Origin: Larus michahellis
Taxonomy: Eukaryota; Chordata; Aves; Charadriiformes; Laridae
Assembly: GCF_964199755.1 (NCBI RefSeq)
Contig: NC_133897.1
Coordinates: 17,722,492 to 17,786,491, forward strand
Reading direction: 5' to 3'
DNA: 64,000 nt
The notes beneath the pieces were generated by a model. That model was not told the DNA's origin, searched no databases, and was given only the letters and a program-made list of their open reading frames with translations. This document shows, piece by piece, positions 12,401 through 25,182 of this stretch. Both the position numbers and the translations under genes were made by a program. Numbering within the stretch: position 1 is the stretch's first letter; every line of letters starts with the position of its first letter.

Positions 12401-15400
12401 TTGAGAGGACACACTAAATATTTAATGTTATATTACACTTCATCTCTGCCAAAAGCCTCTGAAAAGGTATTTGCGAAATCCGAGGCTTAATTAATAGTCG
12501 CCCTTTTTTTTCTTTTTTTCCCCTTAAGAAACAGCAAATTGGTGTTTAAGAGGAAACAAATAAAGGGAATCACCATGGTGTATGAAGAACGGAAAATATC
12601 CTGCGGGGTATCTTCAACGTACCTGAGGCGTTGCTGTTCACCAGTGTCTGGTGGCCTCTGTGACGTGGTGGCTGCTACAACAGTGGCACCACGGTGGGTG
12701 GGTGGGTGAGGGTCCCCAGCAGAGCCCAAGCCTGTGGGTGGCCATGGGACATGAAAGCGGACAGCGAGGAAACTGAAAAATCAACTAACAAGAAGCAACA
12801 GGGTTCAGCCCCAGCCTGGCAAGAAGAGCGCAGGTGTAGATGTGCTGTCCCAGAGATGGGACACAACCTCCACTGCCTGCTGGCCGCTGGGAGAGGGATT
12901 TTCATGGTAACCTCAGCCCTGTTTCTTATCTCGCTGACGCCAGGGCGTTCACTCCCTTGCCGAGAGATAACAGCATCCCCACGCTGCTCCGCCTTCTCCC
13001 TGTGTAAGCCTGGAAGGACTGCGGTGGCTTGTTCGGGACAGCAGGGTGAAGGGCTCTGCAGCTGGAGGAACCGCTGCTCGCTCCCTCTGCAGCTGCACAG
13101 CCTCACCCCAGCTGGTACCAAGGAGCCTGGAAAGCGTCACCACGATGGATAGCGAGGGTGGGGTGACGGAAAAACACCCTGCAGCCCCTGTGCTATCACA
13201 CGCATCAGTAAGGGCTGCCGTGAGAGGCAGCTCCACCGCCCAAAAGTGCAAGGAGAGATGAAATAGTAGTTCAGGGTTATACGCTTAGAGAACCAGCCTG
13301 ACTAAAGAAATCCTGAGTTTGAGCAGCTTACATAAAAAATAAGACGTCAACACAGGAAGAATTTTCAGTGTGAATACCGTAGGTCTGATTCCGGTTTTCT
13401 TGGCTACACCTTTCTTAGGGAAAAAGGGTGAGCCTGCAGCGGGATCTGGTTTCTCCACGGACTGCAGCCCTGACCTGCGCACGAGGATAACCTCCCGGAA
13501 GGTTTTGCTCTATGTTCTGTGCTGAGTGAACAAGAGCATAAAAATATGTTCTAACCGCTAATGAGAAACCCAGCAATCCCCATAGTCAACGAACCACGGA
13601 GGTAATAGATGAGAAAGATTAGTAAAATTAGGTCAGTTGGAGCATCCCTGTGCCAGGGCCAGAAAATCTTAAAGCTTCAAGGGCCGGCTTTAGAGCAGAG
13701 CAGGCACACACAGAGGTTGTAAGGGGTCTAAGCCCTCCCTGAGCACCCCAGTCTTAACATGTGCAGTCCCGCTGAGGTCTTGCCGTGTCTTTAGTGGCAA
13801 TCAGGAGCTCAGGAGACCCCCATTTTGCTGCAAACATTCACTTGACCTTGGCCAGTCACTTACCCTTATGATTTTTCCATTCTTCTCTGTAGAAGGGAGC
13901 TCATGTGAGAACCAATTTCAGCATTGCGAGATACTCCAGTCTTACAGTCAATATCACTACCTGAGTAGTTAAGATACCTACTCTACTGACCTAGGTAGTA
14001 GATGCAGATCAGCACAAAACCAGAGCTTTGTGTGAGGCAGGCCTGGGATACGACTTCTCAAATTCTTCCGTCTTTGGTTTTTAACTCATGGTAACTGTTG
14101 GTTGCGCTGGAAAAGCTCATCTTTGTAAAAAAAGCCTTCAGGAATCCTATTCTCCATAACCCAGGGGAAGACAAGGACAGAAGGTTGTGGGCATAGGGGA
14201 TACAAAGGGAATGATTCCTTCACTGTCTCTCCTGCTGTTTCAAGTGTCAGAGGAAGCAGGATTGGGAGTAAAAAAAAAAAATCTATTTCCAGATCACCAG
14301 CTACTTCACCTCAAACCCCAGGGTTTTCAAGCCTATTAAACTCAGAAGAAAGTAGACTCCTTAATGATCTTGCTGTTGTGACAGCCCAGTAGCCCTCCTG
14401 AAAGGCAGCAGAGAGAAGTTCAGCAAGGATAAGCTGAACGTATGTGGCACCAAAATTCAGGAGAGCACTTCTGGGGCCCCACAGTAGCCTATTCCAACAG
14501 TGACCATCCCAACAGGCTTTAGAGAAATAAATTCAAGAGTGGGATAGACCCCAGGTGAAGCATAACCCCAAGCAGCTGGGAGGAGGCACTTTCAGCCCTG
14601 CTGATCTCCTGATTTTGATGAGTTTCAGGTGATTTTTTGATTGTGTTTTGGTTTTTTTAGGAAATAAGGTCCCAGGTGCTTTGAGAAATGACAAGGGAAG
14701 GAAAGGTCTGGGTGTATTACCCTTGTGCTGCTGCACCAGGCTCAGAGCCAACAGCTTCCTTGCAGCTGTCTGATGGAGGGAGAGTTGATGTTTCTGGAGA
14801 TAAAAGAGGGAATTTGGATGTGCCACCTGCCTTTTCATATGTACAGAGTGGCCCTGTGTTCCTTATGGGGTAAAGACACGGTGATTAGGAGAGGAAATTT
14901 GTCCCCTTGCATGTGCACTGAAAAGAAGCCAGTAAGATAAGACTCTGCACCCTCCCTCAGACCTAAACCAGTTCTTGATGGCCCCGTCCTGTGAGATGCT
15001 GAAGGGGAGGCCAAGGCCAACCTGTGTCTCATGGCATCCCTCCAGATGACACTGGCTTGGATCTTCCTCCTTTTCTTTCCTTCTCTTCCCACCTTCTGCC
15101 ATGTCTCCATGTGCTAGAAAAGCCTGAGACTGGTGGTGCTTGGGATGACGTTACCCAGGCACAGAGCTGGCAGATGCTTCTGCTGGTGGCAGTCCAGTCT
15201 TCCTCCTCTCCCAGTGCTCTCAGGGGACCCTTTTGCCACCTGCTCCCTCTGAGGTACAGGTTTCCACAAATACCACTAGTGCTAATAAGAAACATCAGGG
15301 TTGCTCCAGCAGAAACGATAATTATCCCCTGCAGCTGGGTGATGATTTTAGTACCTTCCCAGCAGGAAACGTGTCACTGGTTACTGAAGAGCAAACCTAA

Positions 15401-18223
15401 CAAGCAGCAGAAATAACATCAGCCAAGCCAATGTCCTCAGCTGTTAATGGGGAAGAAATGCCAGATTTCTTCCTGTATAAAGGAGGAGCTGTATAAAGCC
15501 CATGTACTGTCCCTAGTTTTTCAGGGACAGCTTCAGAAAAGCTGTCCGCCTGAGTGGCCATAAGAAAAGTGGTGCTCATGGTCTGTGCCTTCCCCTGCCC
15601 GGCCATGGTGGGGCTGTGGGCTCAGCACCCACCGTGGAGCACATACAGCCGCACTCCAAAGGACTCCGTGCTGCTGCATCCCACACACACGCAGTGAAAG
15701 GCAGAAACACTGGCATGGACGGTGCCCTTGGGCAGCTCCAGTGGGGACCAGCGGCCAGAGGTGACGTTCCTCTAAGCCAATTGCTAGATTTCTTTGAATG
15801 GGGGCAAGGCTGGTGTGCAAGGAGCATCCCGGAGGATTAGTCTCTCCAGCACAGCACAAAAGACGAAAAACATGTCTCCAAAAGGAAGGAATCGCTAGAC
15901 TCAAGGTAGACTTTTATGGGGGCAAAAATGTTAGTTGCATACCAGTCTGGTGCTGAGGGGGGAAAAAATCCATTTGTATTTTGGGTGACAACATCAAAAA
16001 GCCCGAAGCAAAACAAACAGATGAAAAGGAACACGATAGACTGTAAGGAAACATGCTGGGCTGTTTCTTGCAGATGTTTAACACTTGCCCATCACAGATA
16101 TTTAGATACCTGCACCGTGTATACTTTGGGTACTGTCAGTGCTCACGCGCTAGCAGTTCGTTGGCAGGGGAGCCAAGCCGGCTCCCCTGGTGCCTGGCCA
16201 GGTGTGTCCCATGGTTTCCCAGGGCCATGTGGTGCCCAGATGCACCGTGCAGCGTCTCGTTGCCCTGCACACCAGCAGCGTGCCAGGACGGCTCCCGACA
16301 GCCCGGCTCTCCATCGCACAGCGGTGACAGCCGGCACCCAGCATCCCTGTCACCAAAAGCGCTCTGCTCACAGAGACTTGTGGCTTTGTGCTGTCTAGTT
16401 GGTTGTGCCTCGTGTCTACTAAACATACAGTCTTGGCTAGTTTTAGAAAAACACCGCCGCCCGTGCTGGGGCTAGCAGATGCTGGCTGCAATGTGGAGGT
16501 ATCCTCTGGGCAGGAGAGGCCATGAGGAAGGTCACTGCAGGGGGACACGCGCTCCCCAGCAGGCAAACAGCAGGAACAAGGCTGTGGCTATCGGTTCCTC
16601 TCTGGTTGAAATTTAGCTTTACTGCCAGCCAAGAGCCCCAGCCACAAGGGTGACCACATGGAGCTGCAGGCTGAAAATGCAAGGGCGGGTCAGCCCAGCT
16701 GGTTTCTCCCACCTGCATCACTTGGCCAGATGGCTTGGTGGAGTCCATCAACGGTGCAGGCACCTGCAAAGCACGGGGCTGCCATCACCAAGCATGGTCT
16801 TTGTCATGTTAAAAGTGGGATTACTTCAGGATGCTTCGGTTAAAAAAGGAAAACTAGCAGGAGGAGGCTTTTCCCAGCTGGGAGGGAGCGTGGGAGGAAG
16901 CGTGGTGGGTGAGTCACACAATGCCAGCCCAACAATCGCAGGAACTTGCTGGAGGAAATGACTAAAATAGCCACGCGGGGCAGCTGGCTTCATATAAATA
17001 ACCAGGACATAAAAGCTGCACAAGGTGAGAGAGCACAAGCAGGGAAGGGGAGAGGGAAGGTCCCAGAAGAGGACAGTGGAGGGAACAGCTGCCATCCTCC
17101 ATGGTGAAGGAACATCCCTGGTGTCTGCTGGAAGGTTGGCAGCAGCACTGAGGGCTGCAAGAGGACCATGGCCTTCCCCGGGCTCCCTAGGACAGGCATG
17201 GCAGGTCACCTTCAGCTCCTGGTGAGCTGGGACTAGGCAACTGGTCATTGGCAGAGCCAAAACCCAGCCAAGCAAAGGTTTTCTTCTCCTGCTTCTCCTT
17301 GTGGAAAAAACACGGACAGAGGCAGTTCCATCAGCCTGACTGCACCAGGAGGAAGGTATTTTCCATGTTGCTGTCTGAGAAGAAGGGTGCAACCCCCGTC
17401 CCTTCCCTGGCCAGGGCGGGAGAGCTGCTGCCGCGGGTGCCCAGCTCTGTCTGCGGCCACACGCCTTGGACCGGCCTCGGGAGCACAAGCGCCTTCTTGC
17501 AAAGTACGCCGGCCTTCGTGGAGTTTATATTAAAATGGTGGTTCTAATAAACAACCTCCCTGCAAAACAAGCAAACGGAGGAACATCACCGCACCAGCCT
17601 TTGTTTTCGAATGAGGTTCTCCCTGTTGGCTATTGCTGAGATGAATTTGTTTCTTCATCACAGATATTCCCTATACAAAATATATAGTTTATTAGCTTTG
17701 ATCTCCCCACATGCAGTACTTGAAGCTGGCTCCAAGTTTTATACAGTTAAATACTACCACATGCTTCCAGAGCTCAGTACAGCCTTTTCTATAAACTAGC
17801 GTAAATCAGAGTAAGAATTTGAACTGCTTCTTGCCAAAATAGAGGGTGTGCCTCTTGCCCAAGCTAAACTCTTTTCTTCATCTCTGCTCTGCTTACAGTG
17901 AACCTGCAGTGTAGCAGACTGGCTTTATACCACACCTATTATATCCCATACAGGAACACTGCAGCCTTCCAGTGACTCTGGGAAATGCAGAAGAAATATC
18001 ACAGCCAAAATCACCAACAGTCATGAAAGTGTTTCTGATCCTCGTTAATCCCTCAGCATCCTGGTTACATTTGTTTGTCAAAACACATGAAACCTTGGGA
18101 AAAAATATGAAGGGGGGGGAAAAAAAGTCATCTGTAGGATATAGAAGACAGACAGCCTCTGGAAACTCATCCGGTACTTTCAGGCTCAGCATCCATGAGG
18201 CTATTTGAAGCACAGGAATATCA
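9440..18223. other. Intergenic sequence, no gene seen
   Basis: Nearly 9 kb without a recognisable exon or young repeat. Long frames (for example 220 codons on the minus strand at 16,826-17,488) lie in GC-rich patches, overlap frames on the opposite strand and are rich in Pro, Ser and Ala without domain signatures. A T-rich tract occurs at 12,501-12,524. A short string at 13,847-13,865 resembles the MIR-type CTTGGGCAAGTCACTT box, but too little is left to call. Non-coding transcripts or enhancers cannot be excluded from sequence alone. Confidence 0.55.
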
Positions 18224-18722
18224 TTGTCCAGTTCAAGAAAGACAGGGAACTATGGGAGAGAGTCCAGCGTAGGGCAACAAAGATGATGGAGGGATTGGAG
18301 CATCTCTCTTATGAGGAAAGGCTGAGAGAGCTGGGACTCTTTAGCCTGGAGAAGAGAAGGCTGAGGGGAGACCTTATTAATGTTTACAAGTGTCTAAAGG
18401 GTGGGTTTAAGGAGGATGGAGCCAGACACTTTTCAGTGGTTCCCAGTAACAGGACGAGGGGTAACGGGCACAAGCTGGAACATAGCAAGTTCCAAACAAA
18501 TATGAGAAAAAAGCTTCTTTACAGTGAGGGTGACAGAGCATTGGAACAGGCTGCCCAGGGAGGGTGTGGAGTCCCCTTCTCTGGAGACTTTCAAGACCTG
18601 CCTGGATGCAGTCCTGAGTAATGTGCTCTAGGCAATCCTGTTTTGGCAGGGGAGTTGGACTAGATGATCTCTAGAGGTCCCTTCCGACTCTGAAATTCCA
18701 TGATTCCGTGATTCTGTGATTC
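18224..18722 (+). mobile_element. CR1 LINE fragment (3' end)
   Basis: The CR1 ORF2 C-terminus is open at about 18,205-18,621 ([20 protein letters not shown] and [20 protein letters not shown]), followed by the 3' UTR and tail units ATTCCATGATTCCGTGATTC. It belongs to the same family as the copy at 3,074 but starts further 3'. At its 5' edge about 14 bp present in other copies between the TGTCCAG and GTTCAAG strings is missing. A one-base shift near 18,510 spoils the frame after KKLLYSEG. Confidence 0.94.
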
Positions 18723-21700
18723 ATGCCTGTGAATGCCCAGTTCGGGCCCAGAGCATCAAACACCCTCATCTTTGTGGGGAACTTTCGGTGTGTGTAGGAG
18801 GGGCTGAAGGAGAGGGCTGCTCTGGGCAGCAGGGGTCTGTTCCTGCCGAATGCAGCAGCTCTACTAGAAATCAGATTGAAGCAGAGCCCAGTTTGGCCCT
18901 CAGTTACTTAAGGACACGTTCCTGAAGGACAGGGGGTAGGGGTAAAGCAAACATTGTGTTTCCAGGAGGGTGAGGAGGAAGCAGCTAAAAATCTCACTGG
19001 AGCGGGAGTTTCTGGACACCCTGGGGTTCCAGGAAGATGCGTAAATGTGTGAGCAGCCAGAAGCCCAGCCCATGGCTTTGTTTTTCATGAGGCTTTATTT
19101 CCGAGTTCCAAAACGGGAGATGCTTTCCGTGGTGCTCAGCTGCTGCGGATGGCGAGAGCACCAGGCGCTGGTGTGCGGTGTGAAGTATCCATCCGGATAC
19201 TCCCATGGAGCCTGGCTAGCATCAGGACCAGGGCATATGGAGCATGGCTGACGTTGAAAATGGAGCAAGGCTCTTGGGAAACCCTCTTTTTCTTTGCTCT
19301 GGGTGAAGCCCACCTGCTCTGGAAAGTGTAGCATAGGAGACCACACTTCGGCAGGGCAAGCACAAAACAGGAACCCATTGGAAGCGAGGCATCAGCAGCT
19401 CCCGTGTTCACCAAAGGCCTTGGTTTCGCATGAGCTTATTTTCCCCTTGCAGCCTCTGAGGGCTGTCCAGGGGTCAGACCACAGTGCTGCAGTCCCCGGC
19501 AAAGGCAGGGTGAGGCTTTCAGGGCTTGATCGTGCAGTTGCATGGCCCTGCTGCACTCAGAAGATGACCCAGCAGGATTTCCTGACACTTCTACAGACCT
19601 GTCCCAGTTTGGGGCGGGATACCTCTGTTTTGATCCACTGAGAAGCAGGTTTCTTGCAGTCCTCTCCTGCACAGAGGCCCGGAGCGCTGGAGGAGCTTGT
19701 CCTCACCCTGAACTGATGTCAAGAAAAACAAGCACCTGAAGAGAGGAGGAGCACGTGGATTGATTTGGTTTCAGTCTGTGCTGCTCACACACACTGAGGG
19801 CTCTTTGGAGCATCCTGAAAAATCCACTTGATTAAAAAATACAGCAACAATTAAGCACTTAACTGCTGTTTACTTTTGCAATAAGAACAATTGATCCTTC
19901 TTCCTTCTGACTTCCACCTCTGACCCGAATTCCTCGCTCTGCACACAGCCAAGCGTAGTTCAGATGGGGGAAACAGTAGAGAGATTAACATTCTGGACTT
20001 CAGTTAGAAATATAAATCAGCTTTGAAATAGTCACATTTTTTAGCCTAACCAAAGGAAGTCATCTGTATAAATCAGGCTACAGTCATGTTTTTGTTATAA
20101 CTAGAAATATACCAGCTTCCTGGCTGTTGGAAATTATCTTTTTTTGTTGGTTTTGCTCATGACACTGGGATCACGCAGCTGTACTGTTTGAAGAGAAACT
20201 TAAAGCAGGGGAAAGAAAGTGGCAACATAAAGTTGCTGCTCTGATAGTGGCTGCCGGCACGGCCAGCCACAGCACCCCTGGGTGACACACCAGAAGGAAG
20301 CTGAATGAAGGAGATTGCACGGGGTCCCAGATATTTATTTTTATGTCTTTATTCTGTATTTTGCCACACTGGTGGTGACACACTTCACAACACTGATGCG
20401 GGTGGGTCTACTGGTGCTGGTGACCTCCAAATCCATCCCTTGTTAGCTGGTATGTGGGTCCCAGCATCACCTGGGACATCATTTCGTTATGGATTTGGAG
20501 CAAAAGGGCAACCTGCCCCATCGGCACAACCAGCCCTGGTCCCTAGACCTGCCCAGGGGTCCCGTCTGTCGCCAGCATGGAGCCCCCATGCCCGGGGGCT
20601 GCACAGCTGCTGGACACGGCTAACCCGGCGTCTCGCCTCGCTTGCCAGCAGACAGTTACTTCACTTCTGTAAAATGGGTGAGAAAAGTAAACCATTTGCT
20701 CTGCTTAAACATATATTAAACAGCTGCAGCTTTCCCCCTTTGGCTCGCTGTTTCTTAACCCAAATCATTTCACTGACATAGTTTATGCTATAGTCCAAAA
20801 AAGTAGTTACATTGGCACAACTGAAGCAGACAGTAGGAATGGCCACAGTCTCTGCTGGCAGAAAAATATTCACCACCAACCTTCTACTTCGTGTGTGACA
20901 AAGCCCAAGAGAGAGCCCAGAACAGCCTTTGGGATAATAACCTCATGTGTGAGAGGCAGGTAGGAGAGAGAGTAGAGCCTGATGGGAGACAAATAATACA
21001 TTTTCTTTTTCCACTTCTACCAAATGAAGATTTAATTTAAATTTTTCAGGACTATAGCAATGGGAGAGGAAGAGCATTGGGGTATAAAACATATGAAACA
21101 TCTCATGGCAAAGAATAGCTGAGAAATGCCCAGCAATAACAGAGCTTCGTCTTCACATCTGTTCTTAAATATGTAAAACATCTAAAACTCCACTGGGCAG
21201 CTCCTGCTGCCAAATATGGATGTGCTGGACCTTATATTATAACTGTTTTCTCTCTGTAACCAGCTACTGGAGTTTCAAAGCAAAATGTGCTGTCCTTCAC
21301 TTTGGTTTCCCAGTGTCCTTTTGCTGCTCAGTGTCCCTGTGGCACTGATGCTAGATGAGAAGCTATTTGACTAAAAGCTCTCTCCCCCTGAAGAGGGGGA
21401 GCACCTCCTGCAAACACAGTACTGACACAGATCGGTGTCTTTGAAGACAAGGAAAATGGCATCTTTTCTTTTGAAGCCTGGAATACAACCACCTTCCCGC
21501 TGGCCATGTCAGTGTGGCTGCTGCCAACTGAGAACTAAGGCTTTGTAAACAAAACCCAAAGACGTCGGGAAGCCTCCTCTCTGCTGCCAGGGCTGACATC
21601 ACCTGCGGTGGGTTACCTCAGCCCGAATTCCGCTGTGCTGACGGCATCGCTTGGACGCCTTCGCTCACCTTGCAGCAGCCCGTGCCTGGTCCCCAGCCAG

Positions 21701-22960
21701 CCCTCCAGCAGCAGGCACCGGCGCAGGGACACCGGCCTGCCCGCGAAACATCCTTCACAAACAGCTCAAACACACGTAGGCTCTTTGATTTCACAACTGT
21801 TTGCAGGCTTCTATGTTTTCATTGCGTTTCTGAATGGTTTGTGATTATTTCCCGCTGTGCCACGGAGGAATGGTGTGTGATTATGGGGGTGATCATGATT
21901 TGTGCTGTACCATTCGGCAAGTGAAGGGATCCGGGAGGACAGAGCTGGGGCAATGCGAGTTATCATGCGGCAATTTGGCCCTGGTGGCATTTGGAGGGTG
22001 ACACGGGTCTGAAGAGAGAGTGCATCCGGAGAAAACATGGCATTACCTGGCTGCTGGTGCAACCAGGTAAGGTGTTCACCCTCACCTTCCCTCCACCTCC
22101 TAAGGCAAACAACCATCTGCCACTTCTCCTTGGAGAAATATGGATAAAAATACTAATATATGTGTCTACAGATCTACACAAATATTCCGCTTTTCCAGGC
22201 ACCTTCCAGTGCAATTCTTATTTCTCTTATACAGCAGCACAGATATTGGGGGCCAACAGCCTCCCAGCACTGGGCTGCCAGAAGTGGCACACACCGCCAC
22301 ATCTCTGCGCTTACGTCTGCGATATCCACCATGGAACAGGACAGCAGTGGTGCAACTGTCACTGCTCATCAGCGTCCCAGCACCAGGGAGAGCCAAAGAG
22401 CACGGGAATTTACTCTAATCATCTCTAACCATTGAGTGTGGTTGCAGAAAGTCAGACGCGATCAACCTCAGAGCACGAGCGGTTGCTGAGGCACTTCTCC
22501 TTCATCACGGCAGAGGCAGAGCAACGGCAGAGTGCGGATCCGGCCCCTTTTCCCCCTGCACAGCCGCTCTGCTCACTGCGGTGGGGCTTCCCAGCCAGGG
22601 GGTCTTCCAGGAGCAGAGGCACTTGCGTCATCAGTTTGGTTTCTGCCACAGCAGTTCCTCTCCAAGTTAAAACCATACACTCCAGAACATGGAATCTAAT
22701 TGAAATCTTTTAAGAAGAGTCTCAAACTGGCAGGGGCATGGGCTTGAAATAAGAGACCCACACTTCTGCCTGTTTAGGGGATTCAGTGTGCCCATCATGT
22801 TAACTGCGAAATTTACTTTAGGCATCTGGTCTATGCTGAGTGCAACCTGCTCTGGGCTTGCAAACACGGTCTGCAGGTGTAGGAACAAGTTGGAGATGAA
22901 GCCTGGCTCTCCGTGCTTGCTGTCGATGGGTCTCCCAGGCTGGGGGTATACGTTGCTAAA

Positions 22961-23003
22961 TTTTTTCTCTTCTTTTTTTTTTTTTTTTTTTTCTTTTTTT
23001 TTT
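22961..23003 (+). repeat. Long T-rich tract
   Basis: About 43 bases almost entirely T with a few C, on the plus strand. The identity of the 5' flanking sequence is unclear, so I cannot say whether it is a retroposon tail on the minus strand or simple slippage. Confidence 0.85.
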
Positions 23004-24099
23004 GTCCTGGAGCAGTGGGTAATGTTTTCTTGGATAGAAAATCTTTCCAGCTGGCAGTGCCCAAAATCCAACTGTCATGCCATGGCTGAAACTACGGAAG
23101 GATCCAGTCTCGCTGAAAGAGCTGGGAAGGCAAAAAAGTACCAGCATGGGGCAGAGAGGCGGCTTTTGGCACCCAGAGCAGACGGGAAGACAGGGAGCAG
23201 GCTGGGGCCAAGGCGGGTTGCTGGGGTGATGGGGGCACACACGGAGAGAAAGAGGGAGGGGGACTCATCCTTTCCACCAGCCGGCTGGGGGCTTTGCTGA
23301 TGGCCAGGCAAAGGCCAGGCCAATATTTCTGAAAAAGCTGCAGTGGTGTATTAATGCGGAGAGTGTTCTTCTGCTTGAGGAGGCAAACACAAAAGGCAGA
23401 CGAGCACTTTGGAACAAAACCTGTCATTTCCGAGTACGCCTGCTCTCTGGAAGTGTGAGTACTGGCACGCCTGACAGCAACCGCCGGGAGCTCTGCCCTG
23501 CGCCTGCCCGAGGCTCGTCAGGAGCATGATCAACTCGTGCTGGGCTCCCCGTGGTGGGGCAGGTGGGCTCCCAACCCCTGCCATGCCATGCCGTGCCATC
23601 CCCAGCACGGGGTGGCCGGGGCGAGGGTCCCCAGCCCTGGCAGGGAGCGGGGCAGGGGAGCAGCTCAGCACCCTGTGCCACCCTCTGACAGCTAAAAGCT
23701 GCTCTCGCCTGCCATTAGCACATTTTAAAGTCATTAATCTTTCAGGAAAATCCTGCAGTATTCTAAAGCACACCCTGGGTAGCAAGTTAAATTTGTATGT
23801 TTAAACAGCGCCATTTCACCTTTTCACTGCGAAGATGCGGCAATGGTACCCCTTGCTGGGGATTTGACGGTGTCAGCGCCGGGACTGGGATGAGGTTAAT
23901 GGAAAACCTTCACCAGAGCTCTCCTCCTCTGGAAAATGAAACTGAAATTTTCAAGTATACACCACAGGGGTTTAAGCGGACAACCCTTGTGCCCCTCACA
24001 CAGAGCGGGAAAGGTGAGCCCATGGCCATGCTGCAAAGCCCATCTCCTCCTGCAGGCACTGAGGAAGGAGGAGGACCTAGAAATAAGGAGCTGGAGGTG

Positions 24100-24147
24100 A
24101 GGAGGAGGAAAAGGGAGGGAGGGAAGGAGGGAGGGAGGGAGGGAAGG
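24100..24147 (+). repeat. GGGA/GGAA purine simple repeat
   Basis: An uninterrupted purine run built from GGGA and GGAA units passes into TAGA units (TAGATAGATAGAG) at about 24,148-24,160. Such homopurine mirror tracts can adopt triplex or G-quadruplex structure; no gene is attached. Confidence 0.85.
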
Positions 24148-24299
24148 TAGATAGATAGAGGTTATAATTACACGAAAATATTGCTGCTGAGGTCATCTTA
24201 TCTGTAGAATACAGTAGAATGGGGAAAAACCCAACATGCTGTGAGAGCTGCAGAGAATTAACAGAAAATTACATCCTTGCTACAGGATGCTATGGAATC

Positions 24300-25182
24300 C
24301 CCTGACATCAGGGGGGAAATCAGGAGCAAGGAAGACTTACCCTCAGTGGAAGTGGATCAGGTTAGGGAACATCTAAACAAACTGGAGTTACACAGGCCCA
24401 TGGGACCTCATGAGATGTGCACCCACAAGTGCTGAGGGGCTCGCCAATGTCACTGTGAGGCCATTCTCTATAATCTTTGAAAGGTCATGGCAATCAGGAG
24501 AGATTCCTGAAGACTGGAAGAAAGCAAATGTTCCTCCTTTTTCAGGAAGGGCAATAAAAAGATTGGGGGAACTTTGGCAAATACCAATAGTACCCTGGGC
24601 TGCATCAGACAGAGCATTGCCAGCAGGTCGAGGGAGGTGATCCTTCCCCCTCTGCTCAGCACTGGTGAGGACACACCTGGAGTGTTGTGTCCAGTTCTGG
24701 GCTCCCCAGTACAAGAGAGACATGGACATACTGGAGTGTCCAACCAAAGGCCACAAAGATGATTAAGGGACTGGAGCATCTCTTAAAGAGGGGAAGCTGA
24801 GAGAGCTGAGAGTGTTCAGCCTGGAGAAAAGAAGACTCAGAGAGGATCTCACCATTATGTTATACCTGATGGGAGGGTTTAAGCGAGATGGAGCCAAGCT
24901 CTTTTCAGTGGTGCCCAGTGGCAGGACAAGAGACAATGAGCACAAGCTGAAATGCAAGAAATTCTATTTCAACACAATAACAAACTGCTTTACTCTGAGG
25001 GTGGTCAAACACCAGATCAGGTTGCCCAGAGAGGTAGCAGAGGCCCCGTCCTTGGAGACATTCAACATGAACTGGACATCCTGGGCAACCTGCTCTAGCT
25101 GACCCTGCTTTGAGCAGGAGGTTGGACTGGATGATCTCCAGAGGTCCCTGCCAAGCTCATCCAGCCATATCAGCCTGTGATT
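24300..25182 (+). mobile_element. CR1 LINE copy, internally deleted
   Basis: The first part (to about 24,560) corresponds to a more upstream region of CR1 ORF2, with [20 protein letters not shown] readable in the plus frame. The sequence then jumps to the C-terminal region ([20 protein letters not shown]) without the intervening reverse-transcriptase core. It continues through degraded ORF2 into the 3' UTR (GGTTGGACTGGATGATCTCC). The copy is more diverged than its neighbours, with many frameshifts, and its tail is eroded. Confidence 0.88.

Larger units (their letters stand above)
18723..24299. other. Intergenic sequence, no gene seen
   Basis: Mixed composition with no recognised exons. It contains a pyrimidine tract at 22,961-23,003 and a purine tract at 24,100-24,147, listed separately. 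Open frames up to about 170 codons (22,788-23,300) run through the poly-T tract and are spurious. Confidence 0.55.

Noticed and set aside
16826-17488. 220-codon minus-strand frame
   Set aside because: Pro/Ser/Ala-rich, in a GC-rich patch with competing frames on the other strand, and no family recognised.
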